Source: Microtetraspora sp. NBRC 13810 (GTDB lineage: Bacteria; Actinomycetota; Actinomycetes; Streptosporangiales; Streptosporangiaceae). From it: DNA of 64,000 bases. Below the pieces are notes generated by a model that was not told the origin of the DNA, did no database searches, and saw only the letters and a list, made by a program, of their open reading frames with translations. Location of the stretch: contig NZ_BSRQ01000006.1 of assembly GCF_030268685.1 (NCBI RefSeq), positions 343,678-407,677 of the forward strand, given 5' to 3'. The stretch's first letter is position 1, and each line of letters opens with the position of its first letter. The position numbers and the translations under genes were made by a program. Of this stretch, positions 26,872 to 35,152 are shown in pieces.

Positions 26872-27339
26872 TTAGTTGATCGCCTGGTCGCCGGCGCGCT
26901 CGGCGCGCAGCTGCTCGATCTCGGCCTCGAAGTCCGCCAGCGTCTCGAAGCCCCGGTAGACCGAGGCGAAGCGCAGGTAAGCGACCTCGTCCAGCTCGCG
27001 GAGCGGGCCCAGAATGGCCAGACCCACCTCGTTGGAGGGGATCTCGGCGGCGCCCGTCGCCCGGATGCTCTCCTCGACACGCTGGCCCAGCTGGGCCAGC
27101 GAATCCTCACTCACGGGTCTGCCCTGACAGGCCCGCCGCACTCCGGCTATCACCTTGTCGCGTGAGAACGCCTCGGTCACCCCGCTGCGCTTGCTCACCA
27201 TCAGCAGGACCGTCTCCTGGGTGGTGAACCTGCGCCCGCACTCGGGACACGTACGGCGGCGCCTTATGGCCGCGCCGTCCTCCGAGGAGCGGCTGTCGAT
27301 GACGCGGGTGTCGGGATGGCGGCAGAACGGACAGTGCAC
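26872..27339 (-). CDS. nrdR: transcriptional regulator NrdR
   Basis: A 155-residue repressor of ribonucleotide reductase genes. The N-terminal zinc ribbon is [15 protein letters not shown] and [10 protein letters not shown] with four Cys; residues about 50-140 are an ATP-cone that senses ATP/dATP ([24 protein letters not shown]). The start is a GTG. It heads the nrdR-nrdJ unit, and two NrdR-box-like palindromes lie about 110-150 bases upstream, so it probably represses itself and nrdJ. Confidence 0.95.
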   Translation of the reverse strand: MHCPFCRHPDTRVIDSRSSEDGAAIRRRRTCPECGRRFTTQETVLLMVSKRSGVTEAFSRDKVIAGVRRACQGRPVSEDSLAQLGQRVEESIRATGAAEIPSNEVGLAILGPLRELDEVAYLRFASVYRGFETLADFEAEIEQLRAERAGDQAIN

Positions 27340-27446
27340 GCGCGATCGCCTCCCTCACCGGCCCCCGAGCCCACCCCCCGCCGCCCGGATCCGCGTCAGC
27401 GGACGCTCGCGCACGCCTCACGGTGGCCCATGATGCGGTAACGGAA

Positions 27447-27492
27447 ACACAACCTATGGTGAACTACATGGGTGTAACTACTAGATGTTGTG
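27447..27492 (-). promoter_or_regulatory. two NrdR boxes upstream of nrdR
   Basis: ACACAACCTATGGTGA (27447-27462) and ACTACTAGATGTTGTG (27477-27492) both resemble the 16-bp NrdR palindrome, and their centres are 30 bases apart, about three helical turns, as known for NrdR sites. On the minus strand they precede nrdR. Confidence 0.7.
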
Positions 27493-27619
27493 GTCCCAAC
27501 CTAGAAGCGCGGAACCATGAACGCAAGTCGAACCTCCGGTGGCCACAGAAGTCGCTGCTCAGCCCGGCTCTCACACCATCCCCTGGCGTGTCGCGGCCCC
27601 CACAAGTATCCGCCCCCTC

Positions 27620-28555
27620 TCAGGGACTCGGCGCCGCGCTGTCCCGGAACACCGGGGACCCCGCCACGTAATCCCGGACACTCGTCGCAGGCCGCCCGGT
27701 AAGCAGCTCGACGTCACCGGTCAGGCGGTCGTACCGGTTCCGGGCGTGCAGCCGTGCCATCGTGACCACGTGGTCGCGCAGGTGGCCGGGCAGGTCCCAG
27801 GGGGCGAGGTCACGGTCCAGCCACTCGTCGAAGGGCACGTCCACGTAGTCGACGGGCCGGCCCAGCGCCTCGGCGTACTCCGCGGCCATGCCGTACATGT
27901 CCTGCGAGCGCGGCCCGGTCAGCTCGTACACCCTGCCCGCGTGCGTCCCCGCCCCGGTCAGCACGGCGAGGACGACGGCCGCGACGTCACCGGCGGCGAC
28001 CGGCGAGGTGCGCCCGGACCCGAACGGCAGCCTGATCACCCCGCCGGCCGCGATCGAGGCGGCGGCGAAGTCGGTGAAGAACGGATGCTGGAGGAACACC
28101 GTGGCCCGAATGTGGGCGACGGGTATCCCGGACCAGTCGAGCGCCTGCTCACCGAGCCAGTGCAGCCGCTGCTGGCGTGACTCCGACCTGCCGGTGAGCG
28201 TCATCTGCGAGACGGTGAGCTGCGACATGCTGACACACGACTCGACCCCGCCCAGGGCGCGCACGACGGCCGCCATGGTGACGGCGGCCTCCAGGTAGTC
28301 CGGGGAGACGCTCATGCTGAAGAACACCCGGCGGCAGCCGTCCACGGCGGGGACGACGTCAGCCGCCCGGGTGAGGTCACCGGCCACCACCTCGGCCCCC
28401 AGGGCCCGAAGCACCTCCGCGCGCCCATCCTCCCGACGGACGAACGCCCGCACCGGCACCCCCGCCCGCCGCAACCCCTCCACCACGCTCCGCCCGACCG
28501 CCCCCACACCCCCGGCCGCACCGGTGACGAGTATCGGGCGCAGATCCGCCATCAC
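27620..28555 (-). CDS. NmrA-like NAD(P)-binding protein
   Basis: A 311-residue atypical SDR. It begins LRPILVTGAAGGVGAVGRSVV, the Rossmann motif, and continues with SVSPDYLEAAVTMAAVVRAL and ATVFLQHPFFTDFAA, the NmrA/HSCARG pattern. Such proteins lack the SDR YxxxK motif and often act as redox sensors or reductases of unknown substrates. It stands alone between nrdR and a GC-rich empty stretch; the promoter would lie near 28560. Confidence 0.75.
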   Translation of the reverse strand: MMADLRPILVTGAAGGVGAVGRSVVEGLRRAGVPVRAFVRREDGRAEVLRALGAEVVAGDLTRAADVVPAVDGCRRVFFSMSVSPDYLEAAVTMAAVVRALGGVESCVSMSQLTVSQMTLTGRSESRQQRLHWLGEQALDWSGIPVAHIRATVFLQHPFFTDFAAASIAAGGVIRLPFGSGRTSPVAAGDVAAVVLAVLTGAGTHAGRVYELTGPRSQDMYGMAAEYAEALGRPVDYVDVPFDEWLDRDLAPWDLPGHLRDHVVTMARLHARNRYDRLTGDVELLTGRPATSVRDYVAGSPVFRDSAAPSP

Positions 28556-28927
28556 ACATCCCCCGAAACCGTCAGGGCCGCTTTTCCCGAACCCCCGGGC
28601 ACGACCCCATTCAGCCCCCCAAGGGCCACCCCATTCAGCGCATATCAGTAAATACGCCAGTCAAAAGCCCCCGATCCCCCACAGGACCAAGCTCCGACCC
28701 CCCGCGAACAACCCCTCACCCCAACATAACAACGCCACCCCACGCGATAGAGACCCACGTGCAGCCCCCAACCCCATGCAAGACCTGACCATGACCACCG
28801 CCCCCATACGAGCCGCGCCTACGGCCACCAGCCCCACGCAAGATCCCCGTGGCCACTGCCCGCATACAAGGGCTTGCGCCTGGCCGCCGCCCACATGCCA
28901 GGTCCGCGTGTGGCCGCCGGTCAGGGG
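28556..28927. other. C-rich intergenic stretch
   Basis: About 370 bases, strongly C-rich on the plus strand, with a short repeat CCCCATTCAGC (28607 and 28631). No gene or motif could be supported. Confidence 0.4.
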
Positions 28928-31033
28928 TCAGGCAGGGGTGGTGGCGGTGAAGGTGGGGAGGTTGGCCGGGCTCAGGCCGCCGAAGTGCCAGGTGCCGGCG
29001 GCCCAGGTGCCGAGCCAGAACACGCCGAGCGCGACAAGGATGAGACCGATGGCGACCACCACCCGCCCACGCCGGGTGAGCCGAAGCGGCGGCCTGCTGT
29101 CCCGCCCGTCGGCCCCTTTCCCCCGCAGGCCCCCGTCGGCCCCCTTCCCTCGCAGGCTGTCCCGCCCGTCGGCGCCTTTCCCCCGCAGGCCGTCCCGCAC
29201 GTCGGCGCTCTGCCCTCGCAAAAGCCGTCCCTCCGACGCGGCCAGCCTCACCTGAACCGACGAGACACTTCCAACGGGTCCGCGCCGCCGCTTCCGCCGT
29301 ATCCCAGCCGCGACTCCCGCCACGGACCGCCCCTCATGCCCGGCACGCTCCCCGGCCCACCGACCAGATCCGCGTCCCCGCACAGGTTCCAGCCCTGCCC
29401 CCGAACCGTCCAGAGCCCCGGCCTCCTGCCCGGATCCGGGCCGCCGCGCGAACGCACCCCACCGCGCGGACCCGCTCCGCCGCCCAGAACCGCCGCGCTC
29501 AGCACCCAGCCCCCGCCGTGCCCCCGCCTCCACAGACGCGCTCCGCTCCACAGCCACGCCCGGCCGTGCACCCCGCTCCACCCCTACGACCCGCCGTGCA
29601 CCCCGCTCCGCGCCTACGCCCTGCTGTGTACTTCGCTCCACAACTACGCCCCGCTGTGCGGACCCGTCCCGTTCCACGGGAACGGGACGCTGTGCGGGAA
29701 CGGAACGCAGGGACGCCCCCTCCGACATCGCCCCGCGCGACACCGCCCCACCCGAGGACCCGCGCGACACCGACCCGCCCGAAGGCCCACGCGACACCGC
29801 TCCGCCCGAAGACCCGCGCGACACCGGCCCGCCGGACTGGTCACGCGACACGGCCGAGCGCCCGGAGGATCGGTCACGTGACATGCCCGGCGCCCCCGGA
29901 GACCGGTCACGTGCCATCGGCGAAGAACCGCCGGAGAACCGCTCGTGCGCCGTAGGCGGCTGTCCGCCGGAGGAACGCTCGTACGACGCGAGCGACCCGC
30001 CCATGGAACGCTCACTCTGCGTGACCACCTCTCCGGCCACCGCACGATTCCGCGGAACGGCGGGCGGCATGGCGGCACGCGCACGCTGTGTGACCGGCCG
30101 CCCGGTCCCGGGACGGTCGTGGGGCGCGACCGGGGAAAGGGGCGGAGCGGCTTCGAGGTACGGCGGGCGGTCTGCCGGAGGGCGGTCGATCGGGGAGCGG
30201 TCGATCGGAGGGCGGGGACCTGCCGGGGATCCGGGCGGCTGTCCCTTGCGTGAGGCGGATCGCAGCGCGGCGGCACGTCGAGCCGCCGCCCGCCGAGCAG
30301 CCGCACGCCGCCGCAGCATCCTGCGCTCCTCCGCCTCCCGCGCCTGAGCCGCGCGCACAGCGGCATTCACCTGCGCCGTCCGCACCGCCGCGTCAGCCGA
30401 CCCCGCCCGCACCCCAGCGTCCGCCTGCCCCGCCGCGTCCCCCGGACCCCGCACTCCCGCACGATCCCCGGCCGGCATCGCCCCATCCGCCGATGCCCGC
30501 ATATCCACGTCACCCGAAACCTGGATCTCCCCACTGACCGGCGCCTGCGTTTCAGCCCTGATCGGGGTCTCGTTGCCACTCGGGGTCCGCATCCGCACGT
30601 TGGCCGGGACGCCGTCCTGGGGCGGTTGTGGGGCGTCGGGCTGGGGGTGTGCCGGGGTGGCGCTCGGGGACGGAGCGTAACGGGTGGGTGGTTTCACGGC
30701 TGGTCGCGCGTGAGACGGGATGGCATCCTCGTTCACAGTCCCGTCCTTTCCGGCGCCGCTTCTCGCAACACGGTCTTTCCCACCGCCACGCTCCGCAACA
30801 CCGGTCGCTTCCCCACCACCTCTGTGCTGTGCGCCACGCCCGCCCGCGACGGCGGAATCCCCGGCGGGATCGGCCCTCGCGCCTTCGGCGACCTCTCGCG
30901 TGTCGTGCGATATAGGCGCTTTGTTCAATGCGACGGATTTGTCGATGGCGTTTTCCCGGGCCCCTGCCGGGAGTGCGCCACACTCGGTGAGCTGCTGTGC
31001 GAAGGTGGGTGATGTGCTCGTGGTCGCCCGCAT
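28928..31033 (-). CDS. low-complexity membrane protein divergent from lexA (SOS-linked)
   Basis: A 701-residue protein. Residues 1-630 are disordered: Arg, Ser, Gly, Pro and Ala rich, with runs of RRxAARRAAARRAA, tandem VSRGSSGGA-type repeats and three RGKGADGRDS-like repeats near the end. A single membrane helix (GRVVVAIGLILVALGVFWLGTWAAG) lies about 20 residues from the C-terminus. In related genomes this position next to lexA usually carries a LysM membrane protein; here no LysM follows the helix. The ATG at 31033 has GGGAGG upstream. The promoter region shared with lexA carries SOS boxes. Function unknown; a damage-induced envelope role is an inference. Confidence 0.55.
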   Translation of the reverse strand: MRATTSTSPTFAQQLTECGALPAGARENAIDKSVALNKAPISHDTREVAEGARADPAGDSAVAGGRGAQHRGGGEATGVAERGGGKDRVARSGAGKDGTVNEDAIPSHARPAVKPPTRYAPSPSATPAHPQPDAPQPPQDGVPANVRMRTPSGNETPIRAETQAPVSGEIQVSGDVDMRASADGAMPAGDRAGVRGPGDAAGQADAGVRAGSADAAVRTAQVNAAVRAAQAREAEERRMLRRRAAARRAAARRAAALRSASRKGQPPGSPAGPRPPIDRSPIDRPPADRPPYLEAAPPLSPVAPHDRPGTGRPVTQRARAAMPPAVPRNRAVAGEVVTQSERSMGGSLASYERSSGGQPPTAHERFSGGSSPMARDRSPGAPGMSRDRSSGRSAVSRDQSGGPVSRGSSGGAVSRGPSGGSVSRGSSGGAVSRGAMSEGASLRSVPAQRPVPVERDGSAQRGVVVERSTQQGVGAERGARRVVGVERGARPGVAVERSASVEAGARRGLGAERGGSGRRSGSARWGAFARRPGSGQEAGALDGSGAGLEPVRGRGSGRWAGERAGHEGRSVAGVAAGIRRKRRRGPVGSVSSVQVRLAASEGRLLRGQSADVRDGLRGKGADGRDSLRGKGADGGLRGKGADGRDSRPPLRLTRRGRVVVAIGLILVALGVFWLGTWAAGTWHFGGLSPANLPTFTATTPA

Positions 31034-31106
31034 GATGGCCTCCCGCGCCCCGGCCGGCCCCGAAAAATCGACCGAGTAAAGATCGGCAAATCGAACACGA
31101 TGTCGA

Positions 31107-31174
31107 TCGAACTCCCGTACGATGTTGTACACCATGCGACCGACGTTTTCGAGGACTCTCGAACAATTGTTTGA
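31107..31174. promoter_or_regulatory. two LexA (SOS) boxes between lexA and its divergent gene
   Basis: TCGAACTCCCGTACGA (31107-31122) and TCGAACAATTGTTTGA (31159-31174) each match the actinobacterial SOS palindrome TCGAACnnnnGTTCGA with one mismatch. They lie between the divergent starts, so LexA should repress itself and the membrane protein. Confidence 0.75.
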
Positions 31175-31287
31175 AGATGATCTTCGGGCGAGATACGGTC
31201 GCTGTGTGCGACCTGAAGACCACGGATCGGGAGGCGAGCCACGTGACACCGGGCAGCGACGGCGGGCCGCCAGGCGAGGAGGCAATC

Positions 31288-31992
31288 GTGAGCGGGCATG
31301 ACGGCGAGGCTGTGAGCGACCTGGCGGTGCGCAAGCGCGACTCTCTCGGCCTCACCCCGAGACAGCGGAAGATCCTTGAGGTGATCCGCGACTCGGTGCA
31401 GCAGCGCGGCTATCCGCCCTCCATGCGGGAGATCGGCGAGGCGGTGCAGCTGACCAGCACCTCTAGCGTGTCCCACCAGCTCACCGCGTTGCAGCGGAAG
31501 GGTTACCTGCGCCGTGACCCGCACCGGCCGCGGGCGCTGGAGGTGCGGCTGCCCGGCGAGCCGGTCCTGTGGGTGGATCCCGACGCGGGCACGGTGGACG
31601 CGACGATCAGCCGTCCCACCGCGGCCTACGTGCCGCTGGTCGGCCGGATCGCCGCCGGTGGCCCGATCCTGGCCGAGGAGAGCGTCGAAGACGTCTTCGC
31701 CCTCCCCAAGCAACTGGTCGGCGAGGGCACGCTCTTCCTGCTCCAGGTGACCGGCGACTCGATGATCGAGGCGGCGATCGCCGACGGCGACTGGGTCGTC
31801 GTGCGCCAGCAGCCGGTGGCCGACAACGGCGACGTCGTCGCGGCCATGATCGACGGCGAGGCGACCGTCAAGACGTTCAAGCGCAAGGACGGCCACGTCT
31901 GGCTGGTCCCGCACAACCCGAGCTACGACCCCATCCCGGGTGACGAGGCCACGGTGCTGGGCAAGGTCGTCGCGGTCCTGCGCAAGCTGTGA
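31288..31992 (+). CDS. lexA: SOS repressor LexA
   Basis: A 234-residue repressor that self-cleaves when RecA filaments form. The winged helix is [40 protein letters not shown]. The cleavage site is Ala-Gly in GRIAAGGP; the catalytic Ser is in GDSMIEAAI and the Lys in [11 protein letters not shown] 31288 is preceded by GAGGAGG six bases upstream and gives a normal length; in-frame GTG 31243 and TTG 31171 would be too early, the latter lying in the LexA box. Two SOS boxes lie upstream. Confidence 0.95.
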   Translation: MSGHDGEAVSDLAVRKRDSLGLTPRQRKILEVIRDSVQQRGYPPSMREIGEAVQLTSTSSVSHQLTALQRKGYLRRDPHRPRALEVRLPGEPVLWVDPDAGTVDATISRPTAAYVPLVGRIAAGGPILAEESVEDVFALPKQLVGEGTLFLLQVTGDSMIEAAIADGDWVVVRQQPVADNGDVVAAMIDGEATVKTFKRKDGHVWLVPHNPSYDPIPGDEATVLGKVVAVLRKL

Positions 31993-32025
31993 CCACCGGG
32001 GCCGCGTCCGGCCCCCGGCGAGCCG

Positions 32026-32059
32026 AGTGCCGCGCGACGGATCCACGCCGCGCGGCACT
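32026..32059 (+). terminator. hairpin terminator after lexA
   Basis: AGTGCCGCGCG and its exact complement, separated by 12 bases, form an 11-bp stem followed by TCGCCTTT, about 35 bases after the lexA stop. Confidence 0.6.
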
Positions 32060-32152
32060 TCGCCTTTCCCGGCCAAGGCTCACCCCGCCGGGCGCACCCC
32101 GAGCGGCCTCCCTGGGGCACGGTGCCTCGCCGGGCGATCGCGGCACCCTGCA

Positions 32153-32182
32153 TAGTTGACACTGACTATCCACGCCTAAGAT
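32153..32182 (+). promoter_or_regulatory. promoter and operator of the PadR gene (leaderless)
   Basis: TTGACA (32156-32161) and TAAGAT (32177-32182) are 15 bases apart; transcription would begin about seven bases later, at the GTG at 32189. TAGT-N8-ACTA (32153-32168) overlaps the -35 box and has the half-site spacing of PadR operators. Confidence 0.5.
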
Positions 32183-32188
32183 GTGACT

Positions 32189-32785
32189 GTGGCGAAGACC
32201 CGTAAGGTGACCAACCCGCTGGCGCTGGCCGTTCTGGCCTGGTTGCTGGTGGAGCCGATGCATCCCTACGAGCTGGGGCGGCGGCTGAAGGAGAGCGGCA
32301 AGGACAGCGCGATCAAGTACAACCGAGGCTCGCTGTACATGGTGGTGGAGCAGCTGAGGAAGGCCGGTTTCGTCACCGAGCAGGAGACCCTGCGCGACAC
32401 CCGGCGGCCCGAGCGCACCGTCTACGCGCTCACCGGCGAGGGCAGGGAGGAGCTCTACGACTGGCTGCGCGAACTCGTGGCGCAGCCGAGGCGGGAGTAT
32501 CCGCAGTTCGGCGTCGCCCTCTCGCTGCTCAGCGTGCTCGAACCCGCGGACGCGGCCGAGCTGCTCGACCGGCGGCTGACCACGCTGGGCGAGGAGGCCG
32601 ACGAGACCCGGGCCACCGTGCGGGCCGCCACCGAGGGCGGCGTCGCCTGGGTGTTCCTGATCGAGGAGGAGTACCGGCTCGCCCTATTGGAGGCGGAGCA
32701 CCGCTTCGTCACCGGCCTCATCGAGTCGTTGCGCCAGCCCGACTACATCCGCACCTGGCACGAGGTCTTCGGCAACCGGCAGTGA
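32189..32785 (+). CDS. PadR family transcriptional regulator
   Basis: A 198-residue regulator. The winged helix is NPLALAVLAWLLVEPMHPYELGRRLKESGKDSAIKYNRGSLYMVVEQLRKAGFV followed by RPERTVYALTGEGREEL, the PadR signature, and the C-terminal half is the helical dimerisation domain. The GTG at 32189 fits a leaderless transcript from the promoter just upstream; GTG 32183 is also in frame. No efflux gene is adjacent, so the targets are unknown apart from likely autoregulation. Confidence 0.85.
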   Translation: MAKTRKVTNPLALAVLAWLLVEPMHPYELGRRLKESGKDSAIKYNRGSLYMVVEQLRKAGFVTEQETLRDTRRPERTVYALTGEGREELYDWLRELVAQPRREYPQFGVALSLLSVLEPADAAELLDRRLTTLGEEADETRATVRAATEGGVAWVFLIEEEYRLALLEAEHRFVTGLIESLRQPDYIRTWHEVFGNRQ

Positions 32786-32856
32786 CGCCCCGACGGTGAC
32801 GACCGACGGCAGCGCCCCGACGTGCGCTGCCCCCACTGCGGCGCCCACGGAAGTGA

Positions 32857-32898
32857 CGCTCCAGCGATGGCGCTCCAGCGATGGCGCTCCGGCGGTGA
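32857..32898. repeat. three tandem 14-bp repeats
   Basis: CGCTCCAGCGATGG occurs twice in a row (32857-32870, 32871-32884) and is followed by the variant CGCTCCGGCGGTGA (32885-32898) in the gap between the PadR and GntR genes. Confidence 0.6.
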
Positions 32899-32978
32899 CG
32901 GCCCGGAGGTGACGGCCTGCTGCGCGGGCAGTGATGGCCCGCCGTACGGTCCCAGGGGTGTGGGCGAGGGGTGGGAGG

Positions 32979-33722
32979 TCAGCCGGAGTCGGCGTCGAAG
33001 TGGAGTTCTGAGGTGATGCGGTAGCGGTCGCCGCGGTAGATCGAGCGGGTGAGCTCGACGACCCGCCCGGCCGCGTCGCGGGTGGTGCGCTCGAAGAGGA
33101 GCGCGGGGGCGTATTGCGGGACGCCGAGCAGGTCGGCCTCGGTCTCGTCGGTGACGGTGGGCTCGATGGTCTGGATCGCGGTCCGCACGTCGACCCCGAA
33201 CCGGGCGCGCAGAAGCTGGTAGAAGGAGCCCGACTCCATGTCCGGCGGGGTGAGGCCGGAGACGAGCGCGTGCGGCAGGTGGATGCGCTCGATCGCCATC
33301 GGCTCGTCGTCCACGACGCGCAGCCGTACCACCCGCAGGACGGGGTCGGCCGGTGAGACCTGGAGCCGGTGCGCGAGCCTGGCCCCGGCGGGCGCGGACT
33401 CGAACTCCAGCACCCTGCTGAGCCAGTGGCCGTCGGCGGGCGGCGCGTAGAAGGAGCTGGTCGCGGTGGCGGCGAGCTGCTGGGTGACCTTGCGCGGGCC
33501 GATGAACGTGCCCCGGCCGTGCTCGCGCACCAGCATGCCCTGACGCTCCAGATCGTCGATCGCGGCGCGGAGAGTGGGGCGGGAGACGCCCAGCTCGCGG
33601 CACAGGTCGCGCTCGGAGGGGATCGCCTCGCCGGGGCGCTTGTCGCCGATGAGGTCCAGGAGGTAGTCCCGGACCCGGTCGCGCTTGAGGCCGGCGCGCG
33701 CGTTGAGGGCCGATGTGCTCAC
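32979..33722 (-). CDS. GntR/HutC family regulator of amino-sugar uptake
   Basis: A 247-residue regulator. The GntR winged helix (RVRDYLLDLIGDKRPGEAIPSERDLCRELGVSRPTLRAAIDDLERQGMLVREHGRGTFIG) is followed by a UTRA ligand domain ending TRSIYRGDRYRITSELHF, the closing motif of DasR/NagR-type proteins that sense GlcN-6-P-like ligands. The GTG at 33722 is preceded by GGTTGGTGGG; the frame is open further upstream without conservation. It is divergent from the sugar importer and is its likely repressor. Confidence 0.85.
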   Translation of the reverse strand: MSTSALNARAGLKRDRVRDYLLDLIGDKRPGEAIPSERDLCRELGVSRPTLRAAIDDLERQGMLVREHGRGTFIGPRKVTQQLAATATSSFYAPPADGHWLSRVLEFESAPAGARLAHRLQVSPADPVLRVVRLRVVDDEPMAIERIHLPHALVSGLTPPDMESGSFYQLLRARFGVDVRTAIQTIEPTVTDETEADLLGVPQYAPALLFERTTRDAAGRVVELTRSIYRGDRYRITSELHFDADSG

Positions 33723-33732
33723 CCCACCAACC

Positions 33733-33879
33733 TTACCAGTTATTAACCAGTGAGACCGTTCCACCGGGCCACCCGCCCGCCCGCACCGGCAAAATCCCGC
33801 AGGACACCCCTTGACGACCGAACTGGTAAAGACCACCCTTGGCTCAACCCGCCTTAGAGCTTACCAATACCTTACCAAT
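33733..33879. promoter_or_regulatory. cluster of GntR operator boxes
   Basis: The spacer holds TTACCAGT (33733), TAACCAGT (33744), ACTGGTAA (33822, opposite strand), TTACCAAT (33861) and TTACCAAT (33872). The two direct pairs are each spaced 11 bases apart. ACTGGTAAAGACCACC (33822-33837) also matches 13 of 16 bases of the Streptomyces dre site ACTGGTCTAGACCACT. Confidence 0.6.
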
Positions 33880-33891
33880 CGAGGAGACGTC

Positions 33892-35148
33892 ATGCGACAC
33901 GTCTCGGGACTGCTGTGCGCGGTCCTGCTGCTGGGCGGCCTGACCGCCTGTGCCACGGAGCCGAGTGGAACCGCGCAGGAGGCGCCGTCCACGCTGGACG
34001 TCTGGGTGATGCGCGACAGCGCGCCGGACACCCTGATCGAGCAGGTCAACGCCGAACTCCGGGCCGCCCATCCGGGCCTGACCGTCAAGGTGCAGGTGCT
34101 CGACTGGGAGGGCCGCGACGTCAAGTGGAAGACCGCGCTGGCCGGTGACAACCCGCCCGACGTCCTGGAGATGGGCAACACCGACGTCCTCACCTACGCC
34201 GCCTCCGGCGCGCTCGCCGAGGTGCGCCCCGACGCCTTCGAGAACTCCGGCACCTGGCTCAAGGGCCTGACCGACGCAGGGACCTACGAGGGCAGGCTGT
34301 ACGGCGTGCCGTACTACGGGGGCACCCGGGTCGTCATCTACCGCAAGGACCTGTGGGAGAAGGCGGGCCTGAAGGACGAGCCCGGTTCGCTCGCCGAGCT
34401 GCGCGAGGCGGCGAACGCGCTCATCAGGGCCAACCCGGCGGAGGACTTCTCCGGCCTCTACTTCCCCGGCCGCTACCAGTACGCCGCGCTGCCGTTCGTG
34501 TTCGACACCGGCGGCGCGATCGCGGTCAAGGAGGGGACCGCCTGGAAGGGGCAGCTTTCCACCCCGCGGTCGCAGCAGGGGCTGCGGAACTGGGCCGACC
34601 TGGTCAGGGAGGTCTCCAAGGCCCCGCTCGACGTGGACACCGACGGCAACCGGTTCGTCGACGCGCTCGGCCAGGGCCACACCGGCATGATCATCGGGCA
34701 GGCGTGGATGATGCGCGGGCTCACCGAGAAGTACCCCGACCTGGCCGGGCAGCTCGGCGCCTTCCCGGTGCCGGGCGTCAACGGCACCATGCCGGTCTTC
34801 ATCGGCGGCTCCAACCTGGTGCTCTCCGCGGGCGGCGACGCCGCGGCGCCCGGCACCGAGTGGATCAGGCTGATCACCGGGGCGAAGCACCAGGCCACCC
34901 TGGCCGGGTCGGGCCTGCTGCCCAACAGCACCAGCCTGGCCGGCGCGGTCGAGGGCGTGACCGCGGTGCAGATGACCGCCGCCGCGAAGAGCTGGTTCAC
35001 CCCGCAGTCCACCCAGTGGTCCAACGTGGACAACGCGCAGGTGCTCCAGGACATGTTCCAGGCCATCGCGAGCGGACAGAAGACCGTCGCCGAGGCGGCC
35101 GCGACCGCCGACGGGAAGCTGGCCGAGATCCTCAACGCCGCCGGCTGA
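33892..35148 (+). CDS. sugar ABC transporter substrate-binding lipoprotein
   Basis: A 418-residue lipoprotein. The signal peptide HVSGLLCAVLLLGG ends in the lipobox LTAC, so the mature protein is anchored outside the membrane by a lipid on Cys. The body is a family 1 solute-binding fold: LDVWVMRDSAPDTLIEQV, then NPPDVLEMGNTDV, GVPYYGGTRVVIYRKDL and a C-terminal SQWTPxx-like NVDNAQVLQDMFQAI. It resembles chitobiose/N-acetylglucosamine binders (DasA, NgcE group). GAGGAGACGTC precedes the ATG. It is the first gene of the importer operon. Confidence 0.9.
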   Translation: MRHVSGLLCAVLLLGGLTACATEPSGTAQEAPSTLDVWVMRDSAPDTLIEQVNAELRAAHPGLTVKVQVLDWEGRDVKWKTALAGDNPPDVLEMGNTDVLTYAASGALAEVRPDAFENSGTWLKGLTDAGTYEGRLYGVPYYGGTRVVIYRKDLWEKAGLKDEPGSLAELREAANALIRANPAEDFSGLYFPGRYQYAALPFVFDTGGAIAVKEGTAWKGQLSTPRSQQGLRNWADLVREVSKAPLDVDTDGNRFVDALGQGHTGMIIGQAWMMRGLTEKYPDLAGQLGAFPVPGVNGTMPVFIGGSNLVLSAGGDAAAPGTEWIRLITGAKHQATLAGSGLLPNSTSLAGAVEGVTAVQMTAAAKSWFTPQSTQWSNVDNAQVLQDMFQAIASGQKTVAEAAATADGKLAEILNAAG

Positions 35149-35152
35149 TCCC

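Noticed and set aside
24068..26875. A very long open frame antisense to nrdJ
   Set aside because: It has no family motifs and mirrors the codon pattern of nrdJ; GC-rich genes commonly keep the opposite strand open.
28556..28927. Genes in the C-rich stretch after the NmrA gene
   Set aside because: Open frames there lack ribosome sites and any recognisable motif.
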